This document shows positions 52,761 to 62,398 of a stretch of DNA of 64,000 nt, piece by piece. Source of the stretch: Roseateles sp. YR242 (GTDB taxonomy: Bacteria; Pseudomonadota; Gammaproteobacteria; Burkholderiales; Burkholderiaceae_C). Position 1 is the stretch's first letter. Each line of letters begins with the position of its first letter. The notes under the pieces are model-generated. The model was not told where the DNA came from. It made no database searches and was given only the letters and a program-made list of their open reading frames with translations. The DNA lies in the NCBI RefSeq assembly GCF_900109745.1, contig NZ_FOAV01000003.1, forward strand, positions 248,001 to 312,000, in the 5' to 3' direction. The position numbers were made by a program, and so were the translations under genes.

Positions 52761-54539
52761 TCAGGCCAGGGCGACCCGGTTGCGCCCCAGATGCTTGGCG
52801 CGTTGCACGGCCTGCGTGGCGCGGCCGATGAGCCGGTCGGTGGCATAGGGCGGCGCGCTGGCCAGGCCCATGCTGAGCGTGACGTCCAGGCCCGCCGCGA
52901 GACGGTGCCAGGGGTGCACGGACACGCTCGCGCGGATGCGCTCGCAGACCTCGAAACCACGGTCGGCAACGGTGTCGGGGAACACGATCAGGAATTCCTC
53001 GCCGCTCCAGCGCAGCGCCAGGTCGCTGGTGCGGGTGTTCTCGCGCAGCAGCTGCGCCAGCTCCTGCAGCACCCGGTCGCCCACGTCCCGCCCATGGCGC
53101 TCGTTGATTTGTTCCAGGCCGTCCGCGTCGACCAGCGCGATGGTCAGGGGGCGTTCGTCCTGCTCTGCCGCGCGGAGCATCGGCGGCAGCCGGGTCTCCA
53201 GGCAACGGCGATTGCCCAGGCCGGTGAGCGGGTCGCGGAAGGCGGCGGGGTCACGGTCGGCGCAGGCGCCACCGTCCACATTGAATTCAGCCTCCAGCCG
53301 CGAGACGAAGTATTGCGACTGTGCCATCAGCTGCAGCACCCCACGGCGCCGCTCCACCGCGCGCGCGGCCTCCAGGTGCCATAACGCCGGACCGAGCAGC
53401 GCCAGCGCCTTGGCGGCGCGGTAGGAGGCCTGGTGCAGGCGGAGGTGGATGAACGGCGGCAGCCGGTCCAGTACCGGCGCGGTGCTCGCCCCTTCGAGGT
53501 TGGCGCCAAGGGTGGACGACGGACCGGCGCCGGGATGTGCGTGGACGCCAGCACCCGTCGGCGTCATGTTCAGGTTCAGGCTCACCACGGGCGCCAGGCC
53601 GTCGCCGGGGTCGATGCCGCCCACGGCCGACGCATCAATCATGCGCAGTTCCGCAAGGAGGGTCTGCAATCCCTGCCAGGCCTCCCGGGCATGGCCACGC
53701 GCCAGTTGCAGTTCGGCCCAGGTGCAGCGCAGCCGCCACTCAAGCAGATGGAAGCCCACCCGCGCGCTGGCGTCCAGGGCTTCCTGCAGCAGCGGCTCGG
53801 CCTCGTCGGGGCGGCCCATCAGCAGCAGCACTTCACCAAAGTTGGTGGCGGTCAGGGCGATGGCGTAGGCATCGCCCAACTCCAGGGAGAACGGCCGCGC
53901 CTGGCGCGCCAGTTCAAGCGCCCGCACCAGGGTCTTGGTCGCCTGCTCCGGCGCGGCGCCATCCCGCTGCAAGTGGTAGGCGCCCAGCGCCACCGTGCAG
54001 AGATTGGTAAGCGTGACCACCCGCTCGTAGGGGGTGGCCGCCTCGCGCAGCATGCCGGCGGCCTCACCCATCAGGCGTTCGGCCTGCCAGGGGTCGCCCA
54101 TGCGTTCGAAGCAGGCTCCCAGGCCATTCAACGCGACCGCACGCAGGCGCGGGTCGCCGAGCTCGATGGCCTGTTGCAGGCCTTCATGAGCGCACGCCAG
54201 CCCTTGTTCATAGTCACCGAGTTCACAGGCGGCCAGGCTCATCCAGCGCAGCAGCTCGCACAGGGACACGGAAGGGCCCAAGGGCCGCAGCAGGTTGAGC
54301 GCCGGGGCGCCCGCTGCCAGCATGCCGGCCAGGTCTCCCAGGCGCAGGAGGAAATAGCTCCGCAACTTGCCGGCTTCCGCCTGCTCGTTGATGAAACCCT
54401 CGGCGTCGGCGCGTGACCAGACACGCTCGGCCAGCTTCAACCCTTCGTCCAGGCGCGCCTCCCGTTGCGCCAGGCGCGCACGGTCCAACCATTCACTCAA
54501 TGGGGCGTCTTCTGACAACTCGGGGGAGAACTCCAACAT
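52761..54539 (-). CDS. Soluble TPR-like GGDEF protein
   Basis: 592 aa, no membrane segment. Residues 10-300 are helical repeats of TPR type (several GDYEQGLACAHEGLQQAIELGD-like units). A variable linker is at about 310-350, a helical connector follows, and GGDEF is at about 430-590 (AFRDPLTGLGNRRCLETRL, VDADGLEQINERHGRDVGD). The active loop is SGEEF, a deviation at the first Gly, which leaves activity uncertain. Probably signals through protein-protein contacts. Convergent with the two membrane cyclases. Confidence 0.88.
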   Translation of the reverse strand: MLEFSPELSEDAPLSEWLDRARLAQREARLDEGLKLAERVWSRADAEGFINEQAEAGKLRSYFLLRLGDLAGMLAAGAPALNLLRPLGPSVSLCELLRWMSLAACELGDYEQGLACAHEGLQQAIELGDPRLRAVALNGLGACFERMGDPWQAERLMGEAAGMLREAATPYERVVTLTNLCTVALGAYHLQRDGAAPEQATKTLVRALELARQARPFSLELGDAYAIALTATNFGEVLLLMGRPDEAEPLLQEALDASARVGFHLLEWRLRCTWAELQLARGHAREAWQGLQTLLAELRMIDASAVGGIDPGDGLAPVVSLNLNMTPTGAGVHAHPGAGPSSTLGANLEGASTAPVLDRLPPFIHLRLHQASYRAAKALALLGPALWHLEAARAVERRRGVLQLMAQSQYFVSRLEAEFNVDGGACADRDPAAFRDPLTGLGNRRCLETRLPPMLRAAEQDERPLTIALVDADGLEQINERHGRDVGDRVLQELAQLLRENTRTSDLALRWSGEEFLIVFPDTVADRGFEVCERIRASVSVHPWHRLAAGLDVTLSMGLASAPPYATDRLIGRATQAVQRAKHLGRNRVALA

Positions 54540-54660
54540 GGGAGAGGAGGATACACCTCGCTACGGATGGCTCCTGTCGCGCCGGTCCTGCGCTGGCGGC
54601 CGCGCCCAGCGGCCTGCCATCGGGGGGGCGAGCCCGTCCGCCGGGTGTGAGTCCGCTCAC

Positions 54661-54740
54661 CTGCCATTTGATCTGCCAGTTGATCCGCCAGTTGAGCTGC
54701 CAGTTGATCTGCCAGTTGATCTGCCAGTTGAGCTGCCAGT
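54661..54740. repeat. 12-bp minisatellite
   Basis: Six and a half head-to-tail copies of CTGCCAGTTGAT with T/G and T/C variants, between the TPR-GGDEF gene and the end of mmsA. Because the unit is a multiple of three it stays open in every frame, producing spurious reading frames (Gln-Leu-Ala-Asp repeats leftward). No gene is inferred. Position 39 bp past the mmsA stop. Confidence 0.85.
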
Positions 54741-54778
54741 GACCGGCCCATTGACCTGCCGCAGGGGCGCCCGCCCGC

Positions 54779-56299
<1,521 letters not shown>

Positions 56300-56363
56300 G
56301 TGGTGTCTCCCGAAGACTTGGGGCTGGGCAAGGGCGCCGGATTCAGCGCCATAGAGCCCGAGT

Positions 56364-56390
56364 CTAGGCAGCCCCACGCCCGCTGCCTAG
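56364..56390. promoter_or_regulatory. Perfect 9-bp inverted repeat between mmsA and LysR
   Basis: CTAGGCAGC and GCTGCCTAG separated by 9 bp (centre 56377), 64 bp upstream of the mmsA start. Spacing of arms over two helical turns suits a dimeric or tetrameric LysR-type regulator. Confidence 0.55.
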
Positions 56391-56409
56391 GCCAGATGGG
56401 CGTTCACAC

Positions 56410-56427
56410 TGTTCGGTAAACTGAACA
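56410..56427. promoter_or_regulatory. Inverted repeat abutting the LysR start codon
   Basis: TGTTC-N8-GAACA ends three bases before the LysR ATG. It fits a T-N11-A-like LysR box for autoregulation. The ATG has no RBS, so translation may be leaderless, or the site may overlap the initiation region. Confidence 0.5.
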
Positions 56428-56429
56428 AT

Positions 56430-57422
56430 ATGCCCGACCCATCCAACGCCCCGCCCGCCGCCGAAGCTTCCAGAACCGCACCCGCAGCGCCGCGTACCGA
56501 GTTGCGGGATGAATTGCTGTGGTCCCAGCTCCAGGCGCTGGTGGCCATTGCCCGCCTGGGCAGCTTCACCAAGGCGGCACAGCGGCTGGGCCTTTCCAAG
56601 GCTGCCGTGAGCCAGCGGGTGGCGGACCTGGAGCGACACCTGGACCAGCAACTGGTGCAGCGCACCACCCGCTCCGTGCGCCTGACCGATGCGGGCCAGA
56701 CCCTGGTGACGCAGGCCGAGCCGGGCCTGTTGCTGCTGAACCGCAGCCTGAGCGAGGCGCGCGAAGCGGCCGGCACGCCGCGCGGCGTCTTGCGTGTGAC
56801 GGCGCCGGTGGCCCTGGGCCGTCAGCACGTGGCGCCCGCACTGGTGGACTTCTTTGATCGCTACCCGGCGTTGCGCATCGAACTGGATTTGTCCGACCGG
56901 CTGGTGCCGCTGGCGCAGGAGGGGTTCGATCTGGCCATCCGCCACACCAGCCAGCCGCCAGACACCCATGTCGCCTTCCGGTTGTGCGGCTCCCGGGCCT
57001 TGCTGCTGGCCAGCCCTGCGTACCTGGCGCGCTTCGGCACGCCCGCGCATCCGGCCGAACTGGCCGAGCACCGCTGCCTGCCGTATCTGCGGCCGGGGCC
57101 TGCCCAGTGGTTCTTTGAACGGCGGGAATCTCCGGAGGAACGGCTGCGCGTGCCCGTGCAGGGTCTGTTCAGGGCAGGCAACAGCGAAGTGCTGCGGGAT
57201 GCAGCGCTTTCCGGGCTGGGCCTGGCCTTGCTGCCGGATTTCAGCGCGCGCGACGCCTTGCGACGCGGCGAGCTGGTGGAGGTACTGCCGCGCTGGCGGG
57301 TGGTGGGCTTCTTTGGCGATGCGATCTATGCCATCCACCCCTGGAGCAGCCACACCCCACAGGGGGTCCGCCTGCTGGTGGACCACTTGCGAGGGGCGAT
57401 GAGCGAGGGATTCGCCGCCTGA
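56430..57422 (+). CDS. LysR-family regulator, divergent from mmsA
   Basis: 330 aa. After a 25-residue Ala/Pro lead, the HTH is at about 30-90 (ALVAIARLGSFTKAAQRLGLSKAAVSQRVADLERHL), then VQRTTRSVRLTDAGQ and an effector domain with LDLSDRLVPLAQEGFDLAIRH. Related to CrgA-like LTTRs. Probably regulates mmsA through the palindromes at 56364-56427. No RBS is seen before the ATG; an internal start cannot be excluded. Confidence 0.88.
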   Translation: MPDPSNAPPAAEASRTAPAAPRTELRDELLWSQLQALVAIARLGSFTKAAQRLGLSKAAVSQRVADLERHLDQQLVQRTTRSVRLTDAGQTLVTQAEPGLLLLNRSLSEAREAAGTPRGVLRVTAPVALGRQHVAPALVDFFDRYPALRIELDLSDRLVPLAQEGFDLAIRHTSQPPDTHVAFRLCGSRALLLASPAYLARFGTPAHPAELAEHRCLPYLRPGPAQWFFERRESPEERLRVPVQGLFRAGNSEVLRDAALSGLGLALLPDFSARDALRRGELVEVLPRWRVVGFFGDAIYAIHPWSSHTPQGVRLLVDHLRGAMSEGFAA

Positions 57423-57435
57423 CCGTCCCGGCCTG

Positions 57436-57472
57436 AAAAAAAGGACGCCCGACCAGCGAGCTGACCGGGCGT
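57436..57472 (-). terminator. Orphan minus-strand intrinsic terminator
   Basis: In minus-strand RNA: a 12-bp stem ACGCCCGGUCAG / CUGGUCGGGCGU with a 4-base loop, then CC and seven U. Two of the pairs are G-U and become mismatches on the plus strand, so only leftward RNA folds fully. No leftward protein gene lies within 1 kb upstream of it. Confidence 0.7.
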
Positions 57473-57540
57473 TGCAAGTCCTAGAAAGGACGTCGTTGGG
57501 ACGGGTGCACCCCGCAGGGGGTGCTTGAAAGTGACTCTAG
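57436..57540 (-). ncRNA. Candidate small RNA (about 100 nt)
   Basis: Upstream of the orphan terminator, leftward RNA would contain two further hairpins: GCACCCC-CUGC-GGGGUGC (57507-57524) and GUCCU-UUCU-AGGAC (57478-57491). A C-rich loop and a 3' poly-U stem are typical of Hfq-type small RNAs. The 5' end is a guess; a leftward TAGAGT near 57536-57541 could be a -10 box. No family is recognised. Confidence 0.45.
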
Positions 57541-57665
57541 GGCGAACCCTGAGTGGCGGACATCCCCAGTAGGTGGGATGGCGGCGAAAAATCGTCAGTA
57601 GCTGTAAGCATCACTTCGCGATGCGGGAAAGCGTCGGGCTTGGAGGCCTCCCGGATAATGCGTTG

Positions 57666-58685
57666 ATGAGCGCCTCCAAGCCGTCGTCCAAGAAACCGCC
57701 CGCACGTTCGGCGGGCCCGTCGTCCAAGCCGGCCGCCAAGCGCGCGGCCCCCAAACCACCGGGCGCACCGGCCAGCCGGCATCCCGCACCGGCGCCGTCC
57801 AGGCCCGGCCCAGCGTCCCGTGGCGGCACGTCCTTCCGGATCGACCCGTCATTCCGTGATCAGGAAAGCCGCGCTGATCGAGGCCCGGTTGATCGAGGCC
57901 GGGTTGATCGCGGCCCGGCGGATGACGCCCCGGCCCGAGGGAGCCTGCCCCGTTCGGAGCCCCGCAGCGGTCAATTCCCGGTGGGCGGCGGCCGCCAGAC
58001 GCCGGCGGGCGCTTACCTGCGGCAGGAGCCTCCCGCGCCGCCGGAGGCCTGGAGCGACGAGGACCTGGAGACGCTGCAGGCCTTGCTGGATGAGGCCGCC
58101 GAGAACTCGGAGCCGCTGGACGTGTCGATGCTGGATGGCTTCCTGGTGGGTGTGCTGCTTCAGCCCAAGCCGGTGGCGTTGTCCGCCTGGTGGCCCTGGG
58201 TACTGGACAGCGAAGAAGGCCGTGCGCCCGAACGCGGGGACAGCCAGGCACTGCTGAGCCTGGTGCAGCGCCGTTACGGCGAGCTCCGCCAGGCCATCAG
58301 CGACCGGCAGTGGTTCGACCCCTGGGTGTTTGAACTCGACGAGGACGCGTCTCCCTCGGAGACGGTGCTGCCCTGGGTGGCCGGTTTTGCACTGGCGACC
58401 GATGTGTTTCCGGGCCTGATGGGCTTGGATGAAAGCCAGCTCACCGAGCCGCTGGCCCAGCTCTTCATGCATCTGGATCCCGAGGATCTGGAAGATGCCG
58501 ACGCGCTGCTGGAGGAAATCGAAAGCCTGGAGCCGCCCGAGGAACTGGACGACGCGGTGGAGTGCCTGGTGCGCGCCAGCCTGCTGCTGGCGGATGTGTC
58601 CTTGCCGCGGGCAGAGCCGCGTGGCGGCCGGACCGGTGGCCGGCCCGGCCCGCAGCGGCGCGGGCCGCCGCACGGGCGGCGCTGA
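57666..58685 (+). CDS. YecA/UPF0149-family protein with a long disordered basic N-terminus
   Basis: 339 aa. Residues 1-125 are Ser/Pro/Lys/Arg/Gly-rich and contain DRGPVDRGRVDRGPAD repeats; 130-315 are the helical UPF0149 domain (LDVSMLDGFLVGVLLQPKPVALSAWWPWVL, ETVLPWVAGFALATDVFPGL, DLEDADALLEEIESL). The tail GRTGGRPGPQRRG is again basic. Family function is unknown; no SEC-C zinc motif is seen. The charged ends suggest nucleic-acid or ribosome contact (inference). ATG 57666 has only a distant GGAGG; ATG 57621 is an alternative. Confidence 0.8.
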   Translation: MSASKPSSKKPPARSAGPSSKPAAKRAAPKPPGAPASRHPAPAPSRPGPASRGGTSFRIDPSFRDQESRADRGPVDRGRVDRGPADDAPARGSLPRSEPRSGQFPVGGGRQTPAGAYLRQEPPAPPEAWSDEDLETLQALLDEAAENSEPLDVSMLDGFLVGVLLQPKPVALSAWWPWVLDSEEGRAPERGDSQALLSLVQRRYGELRQAISDRQWFDPWVFELDEDASPSETVLPWVAGFALATDVFPGLMGLDESQLTEPLAQLFMHLDPEDLEDADALLEEIESLEPPEELDDAVECLVRASLLLADVSLPRAEPRGGRTGGRPGPQRRGPPHGRR

Positions 58686-58692
58686 AGCGCCT

Positions 58693-60012
58693 TCAGCGCG
58701 CGAACAGCCTCGACGCGTGCAGGCCCAGACCGGTGGCGACCGAGGCAAAGCGGTCGCCCCGCACCTGCAATGCCCCCGGGTAGTCGGCGGCGATACGCTC
58801 GGCCAGCAGACGGAAACCGGTGGAACCGCCGGTGAAATACAGGGCGTCCACATCCGCCGGGGTCAGCCCCGCCATGGCGACCGTTTCGCGGCCGGCGGCG
58901 GCAATGCGTTCGATGTCGGACTGCAGGGCGCCAACGGCGGTTTCCTCACTGAGGTCCACATTCAGGCCGGACTCGATCAGGCCCAGGTCGATGTTGCAGC
59001 CGCCACCGCCGGAGACGGCGATCTTGGCGTCTTCCGCGCGATGCGCCAGCTCGTGGCCCAGGCGGTCTTCCAGCACCGTCATCAAGCGCTGGTGATGGCG
59101 GGCATCCCCGTAGAAGGGGCGCATGTTGCGCAGCTCCATCACGCGCTGCGGGCTGTAGCAGGTGTTGATCAGGTGCCAGGTGGCCAGGTCGAAGTAGATG
59201 CCGCTGGGCACTTCCCGCGGTGGCTGGCCAGCCTTGGCCGGGCCCATGGCGCGGTAGCCAAATTCCCGCAGGATGCCAGCCAGTTCGATGTGCCGGTCAA
59301 AGTCCGTGCCGGCTATGTGCACGCCGTGGTTGGCCAGGATGTCGTCACGCCGGTCCAGGCGCTTCACACGCTCCGGGCCCACGCGGACCAGTGAAAAGTC
59401 GGAGGTACCGCCGCCGATGTCGGCCACCAGCACGCGTTGTTCACGCGTGGCTTGCTGTTCGTAGTCGAAAGCGGCGGCAATGGGCTCGAACTGGAACTGC
59501 ACGTCCTCGAAGCCGACCGCGCGGGCGGCGGCCGCCAGGGACGCTTGCGCGGCAGCGTCACGCGCCGGGTCTTCGTCCACGAAGTAGACCGGGCGGCCCA
59601 GCACCACGCGGCGCGGCTCTACCCCGCCCAGCGCGGCCCGGCGGCGCAGGTATTTGAGGTAGCCCGCCAGCATGTCGGCGTATTTCACGCCACGGCCGCC
59701 GCCCACATCGGTGACCTGGTCGATCAGGCTGGAACCGAGGATGCTCTTCATCGAGCGCATCAGACGGCCGTCAGTCCCTTCCTCATAGGCGGCCATGGCG
59801 GCGCGGCCGAAGGCACGCGGCGGGCCATCGGCGTCATGCCGGCCTTCCGCCAGATAGAACACGGCCGTGGGCATGGTGGTGTACTCGCCTTCCAGCGGCA
59901 CCAGGCGCATGGCGCCCGTACCGGCGGCGTCTGGCACGGCCACCGCCGAGTTGGAAGTGCCGAAGTCGATTGCGCAAATGTCGCGCGGCAAGGCGCTGGA
60001 CGAGGAAGCCAT
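58693..60012 (-). CDS. Hsp70-like ATPase (YegD family)
   Basis: 439 aa actin-fold ATPase with phosphate-1 CAIDFGTSNSAVAV, connect/phosphate-2 VLVADIGGGTSDFSLV, and adenosine LYFTGGSTGFRLLAE. Only the nucleotide-binding domain is present; the DnaK substrate-binding domain is absent, as in YegD. Chaperone-like role uncertain. ATG at 60012 (MASSSSALP); the frame runs further but homology begins later. Convergent with the YecA-like gene, 7 bp apart. Confidence 0.88.
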   Translation of the reverse strand: MASSSSALPRDICAIDFGTSNSAVAVPDAAGTGAMRLVPLEGEYTTMPTAVFYLAEGRHDADGPPRAFGRAAMAAYEEGTDGRLMRSMKSILGSSLIDQVTDVGGGRGVKYADMLAGYLKYLRRRAALGGVEPRRVVLGRPVYFVDEDPARDAAAQASLAAAARAVGFEDVQFQFEPIAAAFDYEQQATREQRVLVADIGGGTSDFSLVRVGPERVKRLDRRDDILANHGVHIAGTDFDRHIELAGILREFGYRAMGPAKAGQPPREVPSGIYFDLATWHLINTCYSPQRVMELRNMRPFYGDARHHQRLMTVLEDRLGHELAHRAEDAKIAVSGGGGCNIDLGLIESGLNVDLSEETAVGALQSDIERIAAAGRETVAMAGLTPADVDALYFTGGSTGFRLLAERIAADYPGALQVRGDRFASVATGLGLHASRLFAR

Positions 60013-60238
60013 GGTGCAAGCCGTTCCGTCCGCCAACAGCCCGGAAGGCCTGGCAGACATCGAAGGGGTCAGAAGGGGCGCGGATTCTAGCCCTGGGACG
60101 GCGTACGGGGGTCGTACAGGCCGAGACGGGTTTCACGATCGGGGCAAATGGAGGGCCAACAGGCCCATCCGTGCCGGGATGGACGGGGCTGGCTGGGCTG
60201 ACGTGGCCCAACTGCGGGGGCCTTCTGGCTCGACTCTC

Positions 60239-60318
60239 CTCAGCTCAGCTCAGCTCGGCTTGGCTTGGCTTGGCTTGGCAGGCGGTCAGGCGGTCAGGCG
60301 GTCAGGCGGTCAGGCGGT
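60239..60318. repeat. Two adjacent short tandem repeats, the second running into the dadA end
   Basis: Eight 5-bp units (CTCAG x3, CTCGG, CTTGG x4) at 60239-60278, then five perfect 8-bp units CAGGCGGT at 60279-60318. The stop codon of the leftward gene (60310-60312) lies across units four and five. Length changes would alter the 3' end of that gene. Confidence 0.9.
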
Positions 60319-61635
60319 GACCATGGTCCTGGGAGCCGCGGCGGGAAGCGCGTCCCCATAGAACGCAAAATCCAGCGCCGGCCGCTGGCCGCTGATCAGT
60401 TCCGCCAGCGCGCGCCCGGAACCGGCGCCGTGTGTCCAGCCCAGCGTCCCGTGGCCGGCATTGATCCATAGGTTGGAGGCCTTCTGGCTGCGCCCGATGT
60501 AGGGCACGTTGGTGGGTGTGCTGGGCCGCAGGCCGGTCCAGAAATTGGGCTCGGAGGTGTCGGCCACGCCGGGGAAGAGTTCTTCGTAACGACGCACCAG
60601 GGAGTCGCAGCGCACCTTGGAGGTGGGGCTGTCCAGGCTGGTGTCCAGGCCCACCAGTTCGGCAGTGCCAGCAATGCGGACGTGGTCGCCCAGGCGCGAG
60701 ATGGCGATCTTGCGGGCGTCGTCCAGCAGCGAAACGGTGCTCGCCAGTTCGGGCTTGAGCAGCCGCATGGTGGCGGAGTAGCCCTTGGCGGGATAGATGT
60801 TGAGCGTCTCGCCCAGCGGCTTCATGAGGCCCGGGGCGTAGGAGGCCAGCGCCATCACATAGGCGTCCCCCTTGAGCCACTGGGACTCGCCGGTCTCGCG
60901 GGAAGTGATCTTCACGCCGCCAATTTCCTGACCCTTTGCGCCGCCCTGCGGTTGCAGCAGGTCGATGTCGTGATTCCAGAGGAACTGGGCGCCTCGACGG
61001 GCCGCCAGCTGGGCCAGCGCCTGGGTGAAGACGCGGGCATCGCCGGATTCGTCGCTGGGGGTGTAGGTGCCGCCATGGACATATTGCGAGGCGTTGCGCA
61101 GGGCGGGCTCGATGGCCAGCACTTCGTCGCGCGACAGCACGCGGCGGTCCACGCCATGGCGGCGCATGATCTCCGCCCCCTGGGCCCCCGCCTCGAAATC
61201 GGCCTGGCTGCCGAAAAAGTGCAGGATGCCCCGCTCCAACCGGTTGTATTCAATGCCGGTCTGCGTCACCAGGGCCCGCATCGACTCATGGCTGTAGCGG
61301 CCCAGGTGCACCAGCTGCTCCACATTGCGCTCAAACGCCGCGGTGGTGCATTGGCCCAGGAAAGACAGGCCCCAACGCCATTGCGCCGGATCCAGACGGG
61401 GCCGGAACAGCAGCGGCGCGTCATCGCGCAGCAGCCATTTCGCCACCTTGAACGGTGCGCCCGCATTCGCCCAGGGCTCGCAGAAGCACACCGAGATCTG
61501 GGCACCATTGGCGAAGCTGGTTTCCAGGGCGGCATCGGGCTGGCGATCGACCACCACCACGTCGTGGCCCTGCTCCAGCAGGTACCAGGCGGTGTGCACG
61601 CCGATGATGCCGGCGCCCAGGACGATGACTTTCAT
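60310..61635 (-). CDS. dadA: D-amino acid dehydrogenase
   Basis: 441-aa FAD enzyme oxidising D-amino acids to ketoacids, feeding electrons to the respiratory chain. FAD motif VIVLGAGIIGVHTAWYLLEQGHDVVVVDR; ETSFANGAQISVCFCEPWA is the DadA hallmark; GTLGWTHGAGSGRALAELISGQRP closes the FAD domain. The last residues are encoded by an 8-bp tandem repeat. It is downstream of the LysE/ArgO exporter on the same strand (15-bp gap), so both are probably co-transcribed. No alanine racemase is adjacent. Confidence 0.93.
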   Translation of the reverse strand: MKVIVLGAGIIGVHTAWYLLEQGHDVVVVDRQPDAALETSFANGAQISVCFCEPWANAGAPFKVAKWLLRDDAPLLFRPRLDPAQWRWGLSFLGQCTTAAFERNVEQLVHLGRYSHESMRALVTQTGIEYNRLERGILHFFGSQADFEAGAQGAEIMRRHGVDRRVLSRDEVLAIEPALRNASQYVHGGTYTPSDESGDARVFTQALAQLAARRGAQFLWNHDIDLLQPQGGAKGQEIGGVKITSRETGESQWLKGDAYVMALASYAPGLMKPLGETLNIYPAKGYSATMRLLKPELASTVSLLDDARKIAISRLGDHVRIAGTAELVGLDTSLDSPTSKVRCDSLVRRYEELFPGVADTSEPNFWTGLRPSTPTNVPYIGRSQKASNLWINAGHGTLGWTHGAGSGRALAELISGQRPALDFAFYGDALPAAAPRTMVTA

Positions 61636-61650
61636 GCACTAACTCCTTGT

Positions 61651-62271
61651 TCAGCCCAGCGGGCGCAACAGCAATTGCAGGCCGAGCCAGGCCATCACCA
61701 GGGCGATCACGGCGTCGATGCTGCGCCAGACCACCGCGCGGCGCAAAGGCGCCGCCACGGCCGCCGCGCCGAAGCCCAGCAGCGAAAACCACATCACTGA
61801 AGCAAGCGACGCGCCAGCCGCAAAGGGCAGGCGGCCCTCGGGCGACTGCTGGGCGCCCACGGTGCCCAGCAGCACCACGGTGTCCAGATAGACATGCGGA
61901 TTGAGATAGGTCATGGCCAGTGTGCTGCTCAGCACGGCACCCAGGCTCGCGGTGCCCACTTGCGCCTGCAACCCGGCCTTGGGCGACAAGGCACGCCGGG
62001 CGGCGGTGAAGGCGTAGGCCAGCAAGAAGGCAGCGCCGCCATACCGGAACAGCGTCAGCAGCAACGGGCTGGCGGCGATCAGGCTGCCCAGGCCGAACAC
62101 ACCCACCACGATCAGCAGCACATCCGACATCGCGCAGACCGCCACCACCGGCACCACATGCTGGCGCATCAGGCCCTGGCGGAGCACCAGCGCATTCTGG
62201 GCGCCAATGGCCACGATCAGCCCGGCGCCGGTGAGCCAGCCTTGAAGAAGCGCGGTGGAAGCCATGGACAT
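61651..62271 (-). CDS. LysE/ArgO-family amino-acid exporter
   Basis: 206 aa with about six membrane helices. It opens GWLTGAGLIVAIGAQNALVLRQGLMRQHV, the LysE/ArgO signature, and continues VCAMSDVLLIVVGVFGLG and AMTYLNPHVYLDTVVLLGTVG. Exports basic amino acids (Lys/Arg) in known relatives. ATGs at 62271 and 62265 are both possible. The divergent ArgP-like LysR at 62399 is the standard regulator partner of ArgO. Confidence 0.92.
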   Translation of the reverse strand: MSMASTALLQGWLTGAGLIVAIGAQNALVLRQGLMRQHVVPVVAVCAMSDVLLIVVGVFGLGSLIAASPLLLTLFRYGGAAFLLAYAFTAARRALSPKAGLQAQVGTASLGAVLSSTLAMTYLNPHVYLDTVVLLGTVGAQQSPEGRLPFAAGASLASVMWFSLLGFGAAAVAAPLRRAVVWRSIDAVIALVMAWLGLQLLLRPLG

Positions 62272-62398
62272 GAGTGCAGTGCGTCGAAGGAGCGAGTTCA
62301 ACCGGCGGCCGATGGCGGGGTCGAACGGCGGATTGTGATGAGCCGTGCCGGGTTCATGAAGCCGCATTAATATCTCAGCGACATCATTAGGACTGCTT

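Noticed and set aside
54497-54751. Minus-strand frame with Gln-Leu-Ala-Asp repeats
   Set aside because: Produced by the 12-bp minisatellite, which leaves all frames open; no RBS or conserved extension.
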